This document shows, one piece after another, positions 8,502 to 16,487 of a DNA stretch of 64,000 bases. The DNA is from Ruegeria halocynthiae. Lineage in GTDB: Bacteria; Pseudomonadota; Alphaproteobacteria; Rhodobacterales; Rhodobacteraceae. Where the stretch lies: assembly GCF_900106805.1 (NCBI RefSeq), contig NZ_FNNP01000008.1, positions 57,256 to 121,255 on the forward strand. Direction: 5' to 3'. Positions within the stretch are counted from its first letter, which is position 1. The number at the start of each line of letters is the position of its first letter. The notes beneath the pieces were generated by a model. The model had not been told where the DNA came from, did not search any database, and worked only from the letters and a program-made list of their open reading frames with translations. The position numbers and the translations under genes were made by a program.

Positions 8502-8914
8502 GCCGCGCCTTCCTGGAGCCGGCATGTCTACATCGGCTTCCAAAAGTAAATCAGCTGCTACCAACTCCTCTTTCTCGGCACCTCTCGTGGTCTCAGAGAC
8601 AGTGCCGTGCGGCAGCCCCGGGTTGTGGTCGTCTGAGCTCACAACGCATCGAGGGCGTGACCGCCGCAAGGCATTTCCCTCGTCCAGAAACGTCTGTTTC
8701 ACCACTTAAGTTAATAACAGAATTGAACATTCACGTAGTGCGCTCCTAACGTAAGTTAATAATCAAAACTAATATTGAAAATCAGTTATTTACGGGGTGT
8801 TTGGGGCCGGATTTTCTCTTGATTGTCCGGCGGAGATGTCCCTAGAATCGGGGGTGTTGGAACGTTCGTTTCAGCACCAGCGCAATAGCCAGTCCCGGAC
8901 GGAGGCCACGAGCC
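8502..8914. other. 413-bp region with AT-rich repeats, no confident gene
   Basis: Between the XRE regulator and the HTH gene of the transposon. The first half holds open frames on both strands (8524-8709 plus, 8325-8705 minus) with no recognisable product. From about 8700 to 8800 the DNA turns sharply AT-rich and carries two copies of an 11-bp motif. This part could hold the promoter of the transposition genes, the operator of the HTH protein, or the left end of the element. Confidence 0.5.
8707..8762. repeat. Two direct copies of TAAGTTAATAA, 45 bp apart
   Basis: TAAGTTAATAA occurs at 8707-8717 and again at 8752-8762, each followed by A-rich sequence. A related GTTATTTAC lies about 40 bp further. 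Repeated short motifs of this kind are what TnsB-binding sites at a Tn7-like end, or tandem operators, look like. I found no matching copies on the right side of the element. Confidence 0.6.
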
Positions 8915-9151
8915 GTGGATGCCAACAAAATGCGCCAGCAGATTGTGAAACTGCATCTCGGGATGGCTCAGACCACAATCACCGAGCTCGCAGAGAGCAT
9001 CGGGTATAGTCGTTCGGCGGTGTCGAATGTGCTTGCCGGACGCAGGCGATCGGCGGAGATCGAAGCAGCCGTAGCCGAGCGCACGGGATTTCGTGTCGAA
9101 GACCTGTGGCCAGTGGCTGCCTCTGGAAAGAAGGGGGATATGAAACGATGA
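8915..9151 (+). CDS. Small HTH regulator at the head of the Tn7-like module
   Basis: A 78-residue protein from GTG at 8915. Residues 10-55 form a helix-turn-helix (MAQTTITELAESIGYSRSAV then SNVLAGRRRS), with the tail AAVAERTGFRVEDLWPV typical of small XRE/Ner-like phage and transposon regulators. It likely binds the promoter region just upstream, where two 11-bp repeats occur, and restrains the tns genes; this is inference from position. A strong hairpin follows its stop, and about 227 bp separate it from tnsA. Confidence 0.75.
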   Translation: MDANKMRQQIVKLHLGMAQTTITELAESIGYSRSAVSNVLAGRRRSAEIEAAVAERTGFRVEDLWPVAASGKKGDMKR

Positions 9152-9167
9152 TCTAGAAAATAGAAAA

Positions 9168-9192
9168 GCCCCGAGAGCGGACTCTCAGGGGC
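9168..9192 (-). terminator. Strong hairpin, terminator-like on the minus strand
   Basis: GCCCCGAGAG (9168-9177), a CGGA loop and CTCTC-A-GGGGC (9182-9192) form a 10-bp stem with one bulge. Read on the minus strand it is followed by TTTTCTATTTTC, a good U-tract. On the plus strand no T-run follows. It would block minus-strand transcription entering the HTH gene from tnsA, and may also attenuate plus-strand transcription between the HTH gene and tnsA. Confidence 0.6.
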
Positions 9193-9378
9193 CTTCAGGT
9201 CGATTGGTACCCGACAAGCAGAAGGTCTCTCGAATCCCCTCAAAAGTCAAGTCTGGCGGCCGGGTCTTTTGACCCGATGGGTCGTGCTCGGCCGCTTTCC
9301 ACAATCCGACAAGAGGAAATTGTGTGGTTCACTCTGATCATATTGGTCAGGGAATGATCCCGCACAACATCAGAACAC

Positions 9379-10056
9379 ATGGAAAAAGAAATCTTCAAAG
9401 CCCCGCTGGACAGCCGTTCAACGTGTAATCTGTCTGAGCGCTCGCGAGGGCGCACATATGTTGAAACAGGCGCATTTCGACCCCACGGGGGCGAAAGTCA
9501 GAAAGTCGTCTTCGACAGCCTTGGTGAGTTTGATGCCTTCACCACGACATCAGCGCTGTATCCTGTGGCTGACATGGTCGAGCAGCCGCCTGCCATTGAA
9601 TACATCGATGCCGATGGTCGTAAGCGTAGCAAAAGAGTGGATCAACTTTATACCTTCGCTGATGGGAGCAAGTATGCTGCCGAGATCAAACCGGCAGCGC
9701 GCGCCAGAGCGCAGAACCTTGAGGAGCAGCTGGGTTATGTCGCGGCAGCGATGCCCGATGACTTTGCGGATAATCTGGTACTGATCACTGAGGAAAACTA
9801 CGACCAGTGGGAGGCGCTGAATGCACGGCGCCTGTTTGCGTATAGGCGTGAGGATGATCCGGAAGCGGCTGCGATAATTGCAGAGCTTGCGGCTGAGATC
9901 GATCTGCCGGTCACGATCCGCGAGCTGATTGCGAGAGCGGCAATTGGCGGCAGGGCCTGGCCGGAAATCTTCAAAGCGATCTATGCCGGTGTCCTGCGTC
10001 CAATACAGGACGGGGTTATCGACCTGGACATGCTGGTCGAGGGAGGCGTGCAATGA
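9379..10056 (+). CDS. TnsA-like transposon endonuclease
   Basis: A 225-residue protein. In Tn7, TnsA cleaves the 5' ends of the element so that transposition is cut-and-paste. The expected restriction-like PD-(D/E)xK layout is visible: Glu50 in SLGEFDAF, Asp88 in KRVDQLY, and Glu102-x-Lys104 in AAEIKPA, embedded in strand-turn-strand sequence (QLYTFADGSKYAAEIK). The C-terminal ~100 residues form a helical domain (IRELIARAAIGGRAWPEIFK) like the part of TnsA that contacts TnsC. The stop overlaps the tnsB start by 4 bp (ATGA), so the two are translationally coupled. The length is slightly below the ~273 residues of Tn7 TnsA. The ribosome site of the chosen ATG is weak. Confidence 0.85.
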   Translation: MEKEIFKAPLDSRSTCNLSERSRGRTYVETGAFRPHGGESQKVVFDSLGEFDAFTTTSALYPVADMVEQPPAIEYIDADGRKRSKRVDQLYTFADGSKYAAEIKPAARARAQNLEEQLGYVAAAMPDDFADNLVLITEENYDQWEALNARRLFAYRREDDPEAAAIIAELAAEIDLPVTIRELIARAAIGGRAWPEIFKAIYAGVLRPIQDGVIDLDMLVEGGVQ

Positions 10057-12206
10057 CTGACATCATTCGTCTCGAGCCCTATTCGCAGGTTCAGCAAGGT
10101 GGCATCCCGGGTCTTCTCGTGGAGCAAGGGCCGTTAGGTGTCATCATCAGTCGTTGGAGTGAAGGAGAAATTGTCTTTGATGAGCTAACCTATGATGAGA
10201 TCAACAAAGGTCTGAAGACCGGTCATATCACCATTCGTGATGGCTATCACAGTGAAGAGGCCGTCCTGCAGCGCGTGCAGTTTGCCGATCAGATTGTCAC
10301 CCATCTGCCTGCAAAACAGCGCTCAACGGTCTTCTTCCGCCAGGCCTGGTGTGATCTCTTTCTGGATGCTGAAGCACGCGGAGAGATTGGCCGCTACTGG
10401 AAAGATGTGGAGATCTGGATTCGGAGTGTGGCGCCGGAAATCACGGTGCAGATTCCACAGCCTGATAAGGATGCCGGGAAGTGCAAATATGGAGGAAAGA
10501 AGCGGTCAAGCAACGAGATTGACCCGCCAGGTTCTTCGGCCTTGCTGCGTTGGGTCCGCGCTTATGAGGCTAGTGGTCGGTGCGTTCTAGCGCTCATAGA
10601 CAAACGCTATCTTGCGGGACGGACGAAGGTCAAATTTGGTCCGGAGAGCGCTGCCCTGCTTCGCAAATGCGCGGATCGATATGCAAGTTTCAAGCGCCCG
10701 TCGAAGAAGAGTGTCATTCGCCAGACCAAACGGGCCTTCCGACTGGCGAATGCGTATCGAGTCGATCGCGGCCTGCCGCCTTTGGCCATTCCCGCAGAAA
10801 GTACAATCTACAGGGAGATATGTCGTCTTGAGCCCTATCATGTGATGTGCCAGCGCCAGGGGCTGGAAGCGGCCAACCGACATTTTGCAATCATCGGCGA
10901 GGGTCTGAACGTCCTGCGTCCCGGAGAGCGGCTGGAAATTGATGAGTGGAAGGTCGATCTGATCACCTTCTTCGCCGAGGCCGGTGTCTTCGGTCATCTG
11001 ACCGAGGAGCAGATCAAAGCGCTGCCGAAAGGGCGGCGCTGGATTTATGTAGTGATTGATGTGCGAACGCGGCTGATCCTTTCGGTGAAGGTCTGCGCGT
11101 CGCCAAACACTGAAGATGCGATTGCAGCACTGGACTTGGCAACCCGGGATAAGGGGGATCTGGCCCGTCTCTTTGGCTGCGCGCTTCCAGACTGGCCGGG
11201 TACCGGTTTTGAAACTGTTGCTTCGGATCAGGGCGCGGCCTTTGCGAACTTTGACTTCCGGGGCGCGGTAACCGACCTACGGGGAACGGTTATGTTCCCG
11301 CCAGCGGGCGTGCCCAAGCTTCGCGGACATATCGAGCGCTGCTTCAGGACCTTCGGTGTAGAGTTGATGGAATGTCTGAGTGCGCGCACCTATTCGAACA
11401 TCGTCGAAAAAGGTGACTTCATACCTGAAGACTATGCTGCACTTGCTGATGACGAGTTGACCCGGATCCTGGTTCGCTTTGTTGTCGATGTTTACAACAA
11501 CAAGCCGCACGGAGGCATCGGAGGTCAGACACCGCTGAATTGCTGGCGGGAGTTGTGTTCAACCGTTGGCAAGCCCCGCCCTCCGAGCCGGGTTGAGCGC
11601 CTCGGCGCCTTCGGTCGGAAATATACCCGGAGCATTTCCGGGCGCGGGGTTCGGTTTGCGGGCATCTTCTACACCTGTGAGATGGTCCGGCACCATTTCC
11701 TGTCCAATCCCGATCTCGAGGTTGAGATCCGGGTGGATCATCAGGACCTTGGTCTGATTGAGGTCAAACTCGATGGTGTCTGGGTTGTCGCCCGCCCCCT
11801 GGCAAAAGGGTTTGATGGTCTGTCGCTGGATCTGTGGACCGAGGCCTGCAGCAATCTGCGCCGCCGTTTTGAGGCGGAGGCAGAACTGACGCAAGATATC
11901 ATTGATCAGGCATTCGCAGACTTCTCGGAGGAGGATCGCGCTGCCTCTCAACGGCTCGGGCTCTCAGCGCTTGCTCCGACAAAAGCCGATGTTGAGCGCA
12001 ATCGGGAGCATCTCTGGCTTGGACTGGAGGTCGTGGCGGGCATTACCCCCTCGGTTTCCAGGAAAAAACGAGGTCTCCTTGATGGTGTGATTGCCAGGGC
12101 GGAGGTGGCGCCACGACAGCTGCCGGAGAACACTCCCGGGGAGGACGACGCGGAGAAGACCATGCCGGTCTCGCGTCCGCGCTGGCGCATGGAGGACGGG
12201 CAATGA
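10053..12206 (+). CDS. TnsB-like DDE transposase
   Basis: A 717-residue protein of the Mu/TnsB integrase group that joins 3' transposon ends to target DNA. An RNase H-like core is visible with Asp297 (RLEIDEWKVDL), Asp392 (VASDQGAAF) and Glu428 (RGHIERCF); the last two are 35 residues apart, as in D-D-35-E enzymes. Residues 1-280 are helical and should hold the end-binding HTH domains (including KRAFRLANAYRVDRGLPPL). After the core, the PHGGIGGQTPLNCW segment is typical of TnsB/TniA. A beta-barrel and a tail that binds TnsC follow. It overlaps tnsA and tnsC by 4 bp on each side. The length agrees with TnsB of Tn7 (702). Confidence 0.92.
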   Translation: MTDIIRLEPYSQVQQGGIPGLLVEQGPLGVIISRWSEGEIVFDELTYDEINKGLKTGHITIRDGYHSEEAVLQRVQFADQIVTHLPAKQRSTVFFRQAWCDLFLDAEARGEIGRYWKDVEIWIRSVAPEITVQIPQPDKDAGKCKYGGKKRSSNEIDPPGSSALLRWVRAYEASGRCVLALIDKRYLAGRTKVKFGPESAALLRKCADRYASFKRPSKKSVIRQTKRAFRLANAYRVDRGLPPLAIPAESTIYREICRLEPYHVMCQRQGLEAANRHFAIIGEGLNVLRPGERLEIDEWKVDLITFFAEAGVFGHLTEEQIKALPKGRRWIYVVIDVRTRLILSVKVCASPNTEDAIAALDLATRDKGDLARLFGCALPDWPGTGFETVASDQGAAFANFDFRGAVTDLRGTVMFPPAGVPKLRGHIERCFRTFGVELMECLSARTYSNIVEKGDFIPEDYAALADDELTRILVRFVVDVYNNKPHGGIGGQTPLNCWRELCSTVGKPRPPSRVERLGAFGRKYTRSISGRGVRFAGIFYTCEMVRHHFLSNPDLEVEIRVDHQDLGLIEVKLDGVWVVARPLAKGFDGLSLDLWTEACSNLRRRFEAEAELTQDIIDQAFADFSEEDRAASQRLGLSALAPTKADVERNREHLWLGLEVVAGITPSVSRKKRGLLDGVIARAEVAPRQLPENTPGEDDAEKTMPVSRPRWRMEDGQ

Positions 12207-13180
12207 CGCAATTGTCCCGTGAGGAGGTCAGCCACATCGTGGCTGACCTTGAACACCGCTTTATCGCCCATGATCCTTACCTGGAACTCCGGGATCAGAT
12301 CGATGATATTCTCTACCGACGCAAAGCGCATACAGCTGCTGGCAGGGTGACGGCGCAGCGCGGCATTGTTGTCATTGGCAATGCTGGTGCCGGTAAGAGT
12401 TTTGGCATCGAGCACCTTCTGCAGAAGCATCCGCATGTGGCTTATGGAAAGCCATATCTACAGGCGTTGACTGTGCGTCTGGCGTCAGAAGCTACGATCA
12501 AAGGTGTTGGTCTCGATACGCTCAAAGCATATGGATATGAGAGCAAAGGATCGCGAACAGGGCATTCGATCTGGCGGCAGGTGATGCATCAGGCGCGCTC
12601 CCATAAAACGCTGTTCTTACACTTTGACGAGGCGCAGCATATCCTTCGGACCAAGTCGAAGTCTGAATTTGACCAGGTGATGCTGGTCTGGAAATCGTGC
12701 CTGGAATACGCTGAGTGGCCGGTCAGCCTAATCCTCAGTGGCACCTGCGAACTGCTGGATCTGATCAACCGGGATGAACAGCTCAGCCGAAGGTTTGAGC
12801 CCGTGCATTTTGCGCCGATGAGCTATGCCGCCCATGGGCATGAGGTGATCGGCGTGCTGGGTGCCTATCTCGATGCGGCAAAACTGTCGCGCGGCAAGAC
12901 GCTTGAGACATCGGCATTCGCGCGACGACTGCTACATGCGGCCCGCTACGAGTTCGGGTCGAAAATTGGGCTGATCATATCGGCTATCAAATTGGCATTG
13001 CGCAATGGGAACCAAACCCTTGAACAAAGTCACTTCGCGGGGGCCTATCGGAAACAGAAGCGCTGCGTTGATGCATTGAACCCATTCATTGCTGAGAATT
13101 TCCGCTCCATTAAGACGGGCCAGCTTCTCAGCGGTGCAGAGCTGGAGATAGCGCCAGCAATCAAGAGGGGGGCTGCATAA
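12203..13180 (+). CDS. TnsC/TniB-like AAA+ ATPase
   Basis: A 325-residue ATPase that in this family forms filaments or rings on target DNA and links the target selector to the transposase. Walker A is GNAGAGKS at residues 59-66 and Walker B is LFLHFDEAQ at 137-145. Further AAA+ signals are LILSGTCELLDLINRDEQLS (sensor 1 region) and LSRRFEPVHF (arginine finger region). Its size is closer to TniB (~300) than to Tn7 TnsC (555), so this machine seems to mix a TnsA with a compact ATPase. It is coupled to tnsB (ATGA) and to tniQ (TAATG). Confidence 0.9.
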   Translation: MTQLSREEVSHIVADLEHRFIAHDPYLELRDQIDDILYRRKAHTAAGRVTAQRGIVVIGNAGAGKSFGIEHLLQKHPHVAYGKPYLQALTVRLASEATIKGVGLDTLKAYGYESKGSRTGHSIWRQVMHQARSHKTLFLHFDEAQHILRTKSKSEFDQVMLVWKSCLEYAEWPVSLILSGTCELLDLINRDEQLSRRFEPVHFAPMSYAAHGHEVIGVLGAYLDAAKLSRGKTLETSAFARRLLHAARYEFGSKIGLIISAIKLALRNGNQTLEQSHFAGAYRKQKRCVDALNPFIAENFRSIKTGQLLSGAELEIAPAIKRGAA

Positions 13181-15045
13181 TGCAAGTGTTGCCGATCCTT
13201 GTTCCTTTGATGCCGGGGGAGACCCCGGCATCATTCGCATCCCGGCTTGCCTGGGCGAATGGTCTTTCCTTTGCCTCGGAGTTCTGCACCGATCAGGGCT
13301 TTACGCTTCAGGCTATCGCAGACGGCGATGAACGGGCCCTTTCGATCCTTGCCCGTCTCGGCGGAGTGGAACTTGCTCAACTGATGCGTGGTGTTGTTTG
13401 CAAAGTGTCTACCGGGCAGTACCGGCTGGCCGGGCAGCTTATCGAGAAACGCTGGATCACGCGCAGGCGTCTGCGGTTCTGTCCGGAGTGTGTCGCGGAC
13501 GACATCAGCGCAGACACTGGCGGTGGCGCGGCCCAGAAATGCGCCTGGCATGTGCCCTCGATCGGGACATGCCTTCACCACCAGGTCAGGTTGTATGACG
13601 ACGACAGCTATTCGCACAGCCGTGGTCCCCATGATTTTGCCGGGCGAATCCGCGATCTCAATCTGGGCACAGATCAGTTGAGAGAGCTGGTTGCAGCTCA
13701 GGTCTCAACAGGTCTGGAAGACTATCTCACCCGCCGGTTGGCGGGTGAACAACAGGGCACATGGCTCGATAATATCGGGTTCGGCGCGGTTGCACTTGGC
13801 GCTGAGATCTTCGGAGTTGTTGATCTGTTTGGTATCGATGCAAAGCTGAAGCATTTATCCGATAATGAGAAGCGTCGTGCAGGTGCGCGGGGTTTTGAGT
13901 TCCTGTCCGAAGGCGAGAAAGGGCTGTTTCGCCTGCTGAGGCGTCTGCATCGTGAGGCCGGTTCTCCCATATCACTTTCGCGTAGAAACTACGGCTGCCT
14001 GTTCAGCTGGCTTGAGCAGTCTCATGCAGAGCAATACGAGCCGTTGCGAGATCTTGTCAGAAAGTTCTTCGTCGAAACTTATCCCATTGGAAAAGGCGAG
14101 CTGGTGCTTGGCAAACCCTGTGCAACCCGTCGTGTCCACAGTGTTGAAACCTTGCGGCGGGATCTGGGGTTGGGGCGTCGTCAGACAATTGAACTGCTTG
14201 GTGCAAACGGGTTTCTAAGACCGGATCCTCAGGCAGGTAATTCTGCGAAAGGTGTTGTGCGCGATGCACAGGCATTGGCGCCGCTGGTCAAAAGCTTTAC
14301 CAGGGCGATCTGTCAGGTAGCGGCTCAGAAAAAGATCAATGCTCCCAGGGCGCAGTTTGGTGCTCTGGTTGCAGGCGGGATCATCAGACCCATCGCGGGC
14401 TCCCCTGTCGGGCGACCATACTACGATGAAGGGCAACTCGATGCGTTTCTCGCCAGTATCGCCCCATGCGCAACGGTGGCAAAAGCGGATGGGCTCGTCG
14501 GTATTCAGTCCGTCTGTCGTAAAGCTGTTGCTGGTGCAGTCGATGTGGTGCGACTGATCCAGAATGGCGAACTGAAGACTGTTGTCAGGGATATCGAACA
14601 AGACGGGTATTTGTCTGTGCTTCTGGACCCGGCAGAGGTCGCTGAGGCATTGCGTTTGATCAGACCGGACGGATACCTGCGATCAACTCTGGCGGAGTTC
14701 TTTGGGATCAATGCATCTGCGGTCCGATATCTGGTGGACAAAAGATATCTGGAGCTGGTTCGGGCGCGTCACCCGATTTCCCGAAAGTCGGTCCAGGTAG
14801 TGCCGTATGGCGCCGTCGATCAATTTCTCCAACGGTATATTCCCGGAAAGCACTATGCTGAGTTTCGTGGGGGCAGCACCCGGAAAGTCAGCGACCAGCT
14901 CATAAAGGAGCGGGTTCCGTTTATCCAAATGCCGGAAGAGTGTAGTGGGCGCATATTCAGGCGGAGTGAGGTGACCTCCGGCGTAGAAGAGCTGGCCAAT
15001 CGCCTGCCGTTCTCGCATGATGAAATTGCCTGGCCGGAGTTGTGA
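13180..15045 (+). CDS. TniQ/TnsD-like target-selection protein
   Basis: A 621-residue protein. The N-terminus begins with the TniQ signature (PLMPGETPASFASRLAWANG). A zinc-finger pair follows: Cys101-Pro-Glu-Cys104, then Cys121/His124 and Cys131/His134 (CAWHVPSIGT and CLHHQV). The remaining ~450 residues hold several HTH-like segments (for example LRRDLGLGRRQTIELLGANG and LAEFFGINASAVRYLVDKRY), as expected for a TnsD-type protein that reads a specific attachment site. It is longer than TniQ of Tn5053 (~405) and of CRISPR transposons, and of a size similar to TnsD (508) or more. It is therefore likely the sole site-specific selector of this element. The target site is unknown. Confidence 0.85.
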   Translation: MQVLPILVPLMPGETPASFASRLAWANGLSFASEFCTDQGFTLQAIADGDERALSILARLGGVELAQLMRGVVCKVSTGQYRLAGQLIEKRWITRRRLRFCPECVADDISADTGGGAAQKCAWHVPSIGTCLHHQVRLYDDDSYSHSRGPHDFAGRIRDLNLGTDQLRELVAAQVSTGLEDYLTRRLAGEQQGTWLDNIGFGAVALGAEIFGVVDLFGIDAKLKHLSDNEKRRAGARGFEFLSEGEKGLFRLLRRLHREAGSPISLSRRNYGCLFSWLEQSHAEQYEPLRDLVRKFFVETYPIGKGELVLGKPCATRRVHSVETLRRDLGLGRRQTIELLGANGFLRPDPQAGNSAKGVVRDAQALAPLVKSFTRAICQVAAQKKINAPRAQFGALVAGGIIRPIAGSPVGRPYYDEGQLDAFLASIAPCATVAKADGLVGIQSVCRKAVAGAVDVVRLIQNGELKTVVRDIEQDGYLSVLLDPAEVAEALRLIRPDGYLRSTLAEFFGINASAVRYLVDKRYLELVRARHPISRKSVQVVPYGAVDQFLQRYIPGKHYAEFRGGSTRKVSDQLIKERVPFIQMPEECSGRIFRRSEVTSGVEELANRLPFSHDEIAWPEL

Positions 15046-15055
15046 AGGTGTTGAG

Positions 15056-15601
15056 ATGAGTAGAGAAAGCAAGTTCCTGAGTCTGGTGCTTCGGCACAAA
15101 CCTGAAGAGATCGGTCTTCAGCTTGATAAGCACGGGTGGGTCCGTGTTGATGATTTGCTGCGGAAGCTGAAGAGAGCCAACCGCAAGCTAAGCCGCGACG
15201 AACTCACTCAGCTTGTCGAAAGCAACGATAAGAAACGCTTCACCCTGTCTGATGATGGTCAGCGCATTAGAGCAGCCCAAGGCCATTCAGTTGATGTGGA
15301 TCTGGGGCTGGAGTCGCAATGCCCGCCTGATGAACTGTACCATGGCACCGCCAGCGCCAATTTGGACGCAATATTTTCCGACGGGTTGAACCCCGGACGC
15401 CGTAAGCAGGTCCACCTTTCATTGGACCCTGATACAGCCGAGCGCGTCGGCCAGCGACACGGAAAACCAGTTGTATTACGTGTCGAGGCGCAACGCATGT
15501 ATGAGGACGGTTTTGAGTTCTTTCGTGCCGACAACGGTGTCTGGCTCACAGACAAAGTGCCCGCGACCTATCTGGGGTTCGGTATGATCGCTGAACGGTA
15601 A
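15056..15601 (+). CDS. kptA: RNA 2'-phosphotransferase (KptA/Tpt1 family)
   Basis: A 181-residue enzyme. In eukaryotes Tpt1 transfers the 2'-phosphate of ligated tRNA to NAD+, giving ADP-ribose 1'',2''-cyclic phosphate; the role of bacterial KptA is uncertain. The family pattern is complete. The N-terminal winged-helix lobe has KFLSLVLRHKPEEIGLQLD then GWVRVDDLL. The NAD+-binding lobe has YHGTAS, VHLSLDPDTAERVGQRHGKP, VVLRVEAQRM and DNGVWLTDKVPATYLG. I chose ATG at 15056, with AAGGTG about 6 nt upstream, over an in-frame start inside tniQ. Only 10 bp separate it from the tniQ stop, so it reads as the fifth gene of the transposition operon or as its first cargo gene. Confidence 0.9.
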   Translation: MSRESKFLSLVLRHKPEEIGLQLDKHGWVRVDDLLRKLKRANRKLSRDELTQLVESNDKKRFTLSDDGQRIRAAQGHSVDVDLGLESQCPPDELYHGTASANLDAIFSDGLNPGRRKQVHLSLDPDTAERVGQRHGKPVVLRVEAQRMYEDGFEFFRADNGVWLTDKVPATYLGFGMIAER

Positions 15602-15820
15602 CAGAGCACATGATTACTGGAAAACTGGTCGGACTGGTTGCATTCGAGTGGAGCTGAAGATGCCGGCTTTCACTTTGTGTCGTTGAAGCAGATCCTCCGA
15701 GACCAGCGACTTTCAATTAGTTGCAGGCAGGTGGTTCCCTGAAAAAATCGATAGACTTTTTCTCATCTCCATGTGCGTTCTAATTTGATCGCCGTTTGGT
15801 CAGCCGACTTTACGCTGGCC

Positions 15821-16048
15821 TCACCGATCTTCCCACGCCTTCAACTCATCCGAAGATAACGGTTCAAGAAAATCTGGCGTGGCTCCAACCTTTCCCTCCA
15901 ACACGCCGAGCTTGAAATCATATTGTGGAATTGCAACCAGCCTCACAGCAGGCTTTGTTCCTATTGTTATCACAACGTCCTCTCCGGCTAGCGCTGCGTC
16001 GATGAGTTCCGGCAACTGGTTCTTCGCCTTTTGTATTGTGAATAGCAT
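15821..16048 (-). CDS. Orphan Phd/YefM-family antitoxin
   Basis: A 75-residue protein with the Phd/YefM plan. The N-terminal strand-helix (FTIQKAKNQLPELIDAALAG) is followed by EDVVITIGTKPAVRLVAIP, the two-stranded part of the fold. The short tail (FKLGVLEGKVGATPDFLEPL then SDELKAWEDR) would wrap a VapC- or Doc-type toxin. A toxin frame would normally start at or just below 15,821 on the minus strand. The 220 bp there contain no such frame, so the partner has been lost or never existed here. It lies just past kptA, at the right border of the transposon genes. Confidence 0.85.
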   Translation of the reverse strand: MLFTIQKAKNQLPELIDAALAGEDVVITIGTKPAVRLVAIPQYDFKLGVLEGKVGATPDFLEPLSSDELKAWEDR

Positions 16049-16487
16049 GGCAACTCCCCTTATTCGCTAACTTTGCCAATCTTGTAGGCAGTTTCAACCA
16101 CACTCAGTTTTGTCCTTGTTTCTCAGATATCCAACATCGGTTCATCCCGAACCAGCCATTGGTTATCCGCGTAGCGAATTTTGACTCAGAGCACAGAACG
16201 GACGTCCCCGGGTTTGATCACTCCTACTGCCGACTCCTGAGAAGAGGCAATAATACACACGCATAAGCCACCTATGGATTTACATCTAAGAAGCTTACGT
16301 TGGAACGGAGGTCACTAAATTCGAGCCTGGCTTCAACTCTCCACCTGTAAACAATTGTACATGATCCAAAATTCTTTTCAGTTTTTTGCTATTAGGCCTG
16401 TCGGTACAAGTCATCACTACAAACAAGGCGAATTTTGGCTTGGAGCGTTTCTCTGCCCCTGTTTCGCCGATGACAAGGAGGAAAGAA
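16049..16487. other. 439-bp intergenic region upstream of the betaine transporter
   Basis: It separates the orphan antitoxin from the ABC transporter operon, so the promoters of both must lie here. Frames on both strands (16295-16537 minus, 16355-16570 plus) show no recognisable protein. The strong site AAGGAGG at its end serves the binding-protein gene. I see no riboswitch or clear operator. Confidence 0.5.

Larger units (their letters stand above)
8915..15601 (+). mobile_element. Tn7-like transposition module (regulator, tnsA, tnsB, tnsC, tniQ, kptA)
   Basis: The span covers the genes that clearly belong together. A PD-(D/E)xK TnsA-like nuclease, a DDE TnsB-like transposase, a TnsC-like AAA+ ATPase and a TniQ/TnsD-like target selector lie in the canonical order and overlap at every junction (ATGA, ATGA, TAATG). 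Presence of TnsA points to cut-and-paste Tn7-like transposition rather than the TnsA-less Tn5053/Tn402 type. The true ends, target-site duplication and full cargo are not resolved, so these borders are gene borders only. No cas genes lie nearby, which argues against a CRISPR-associated transposon. Confidence 0.85.

Noticed and set aside
8325..8705. 126-codon minus-strand frame and 61-codon plus-strand frame between XRE and HTH genes
   Set aside because: Neither matches a known protein, and the minus frame overlaps the XRE gene for most of its end; both look like chance frames.
8265..10056. Mu-like prophage (XRE repressor, Ner-like regulator, transposase)
   Set aside because: The small HTH genes would fit, but the transposase is TnsB-like with TnsA and TniQ partners, and no phage structural genes follow.
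8915..15601. CRISPR-associated transposon
   Set aside because: tnsA-tnsB-tnsC-tniQ are present, but no cas genes and no repeat-spacer array are seen within the window.
15602..15820. VapC/Doc-type toxin partner of the Phd antitoxin
   Set aside because: I read the minus strand past the antitoxin stop and found no open frame with a PIN or Fic motif.
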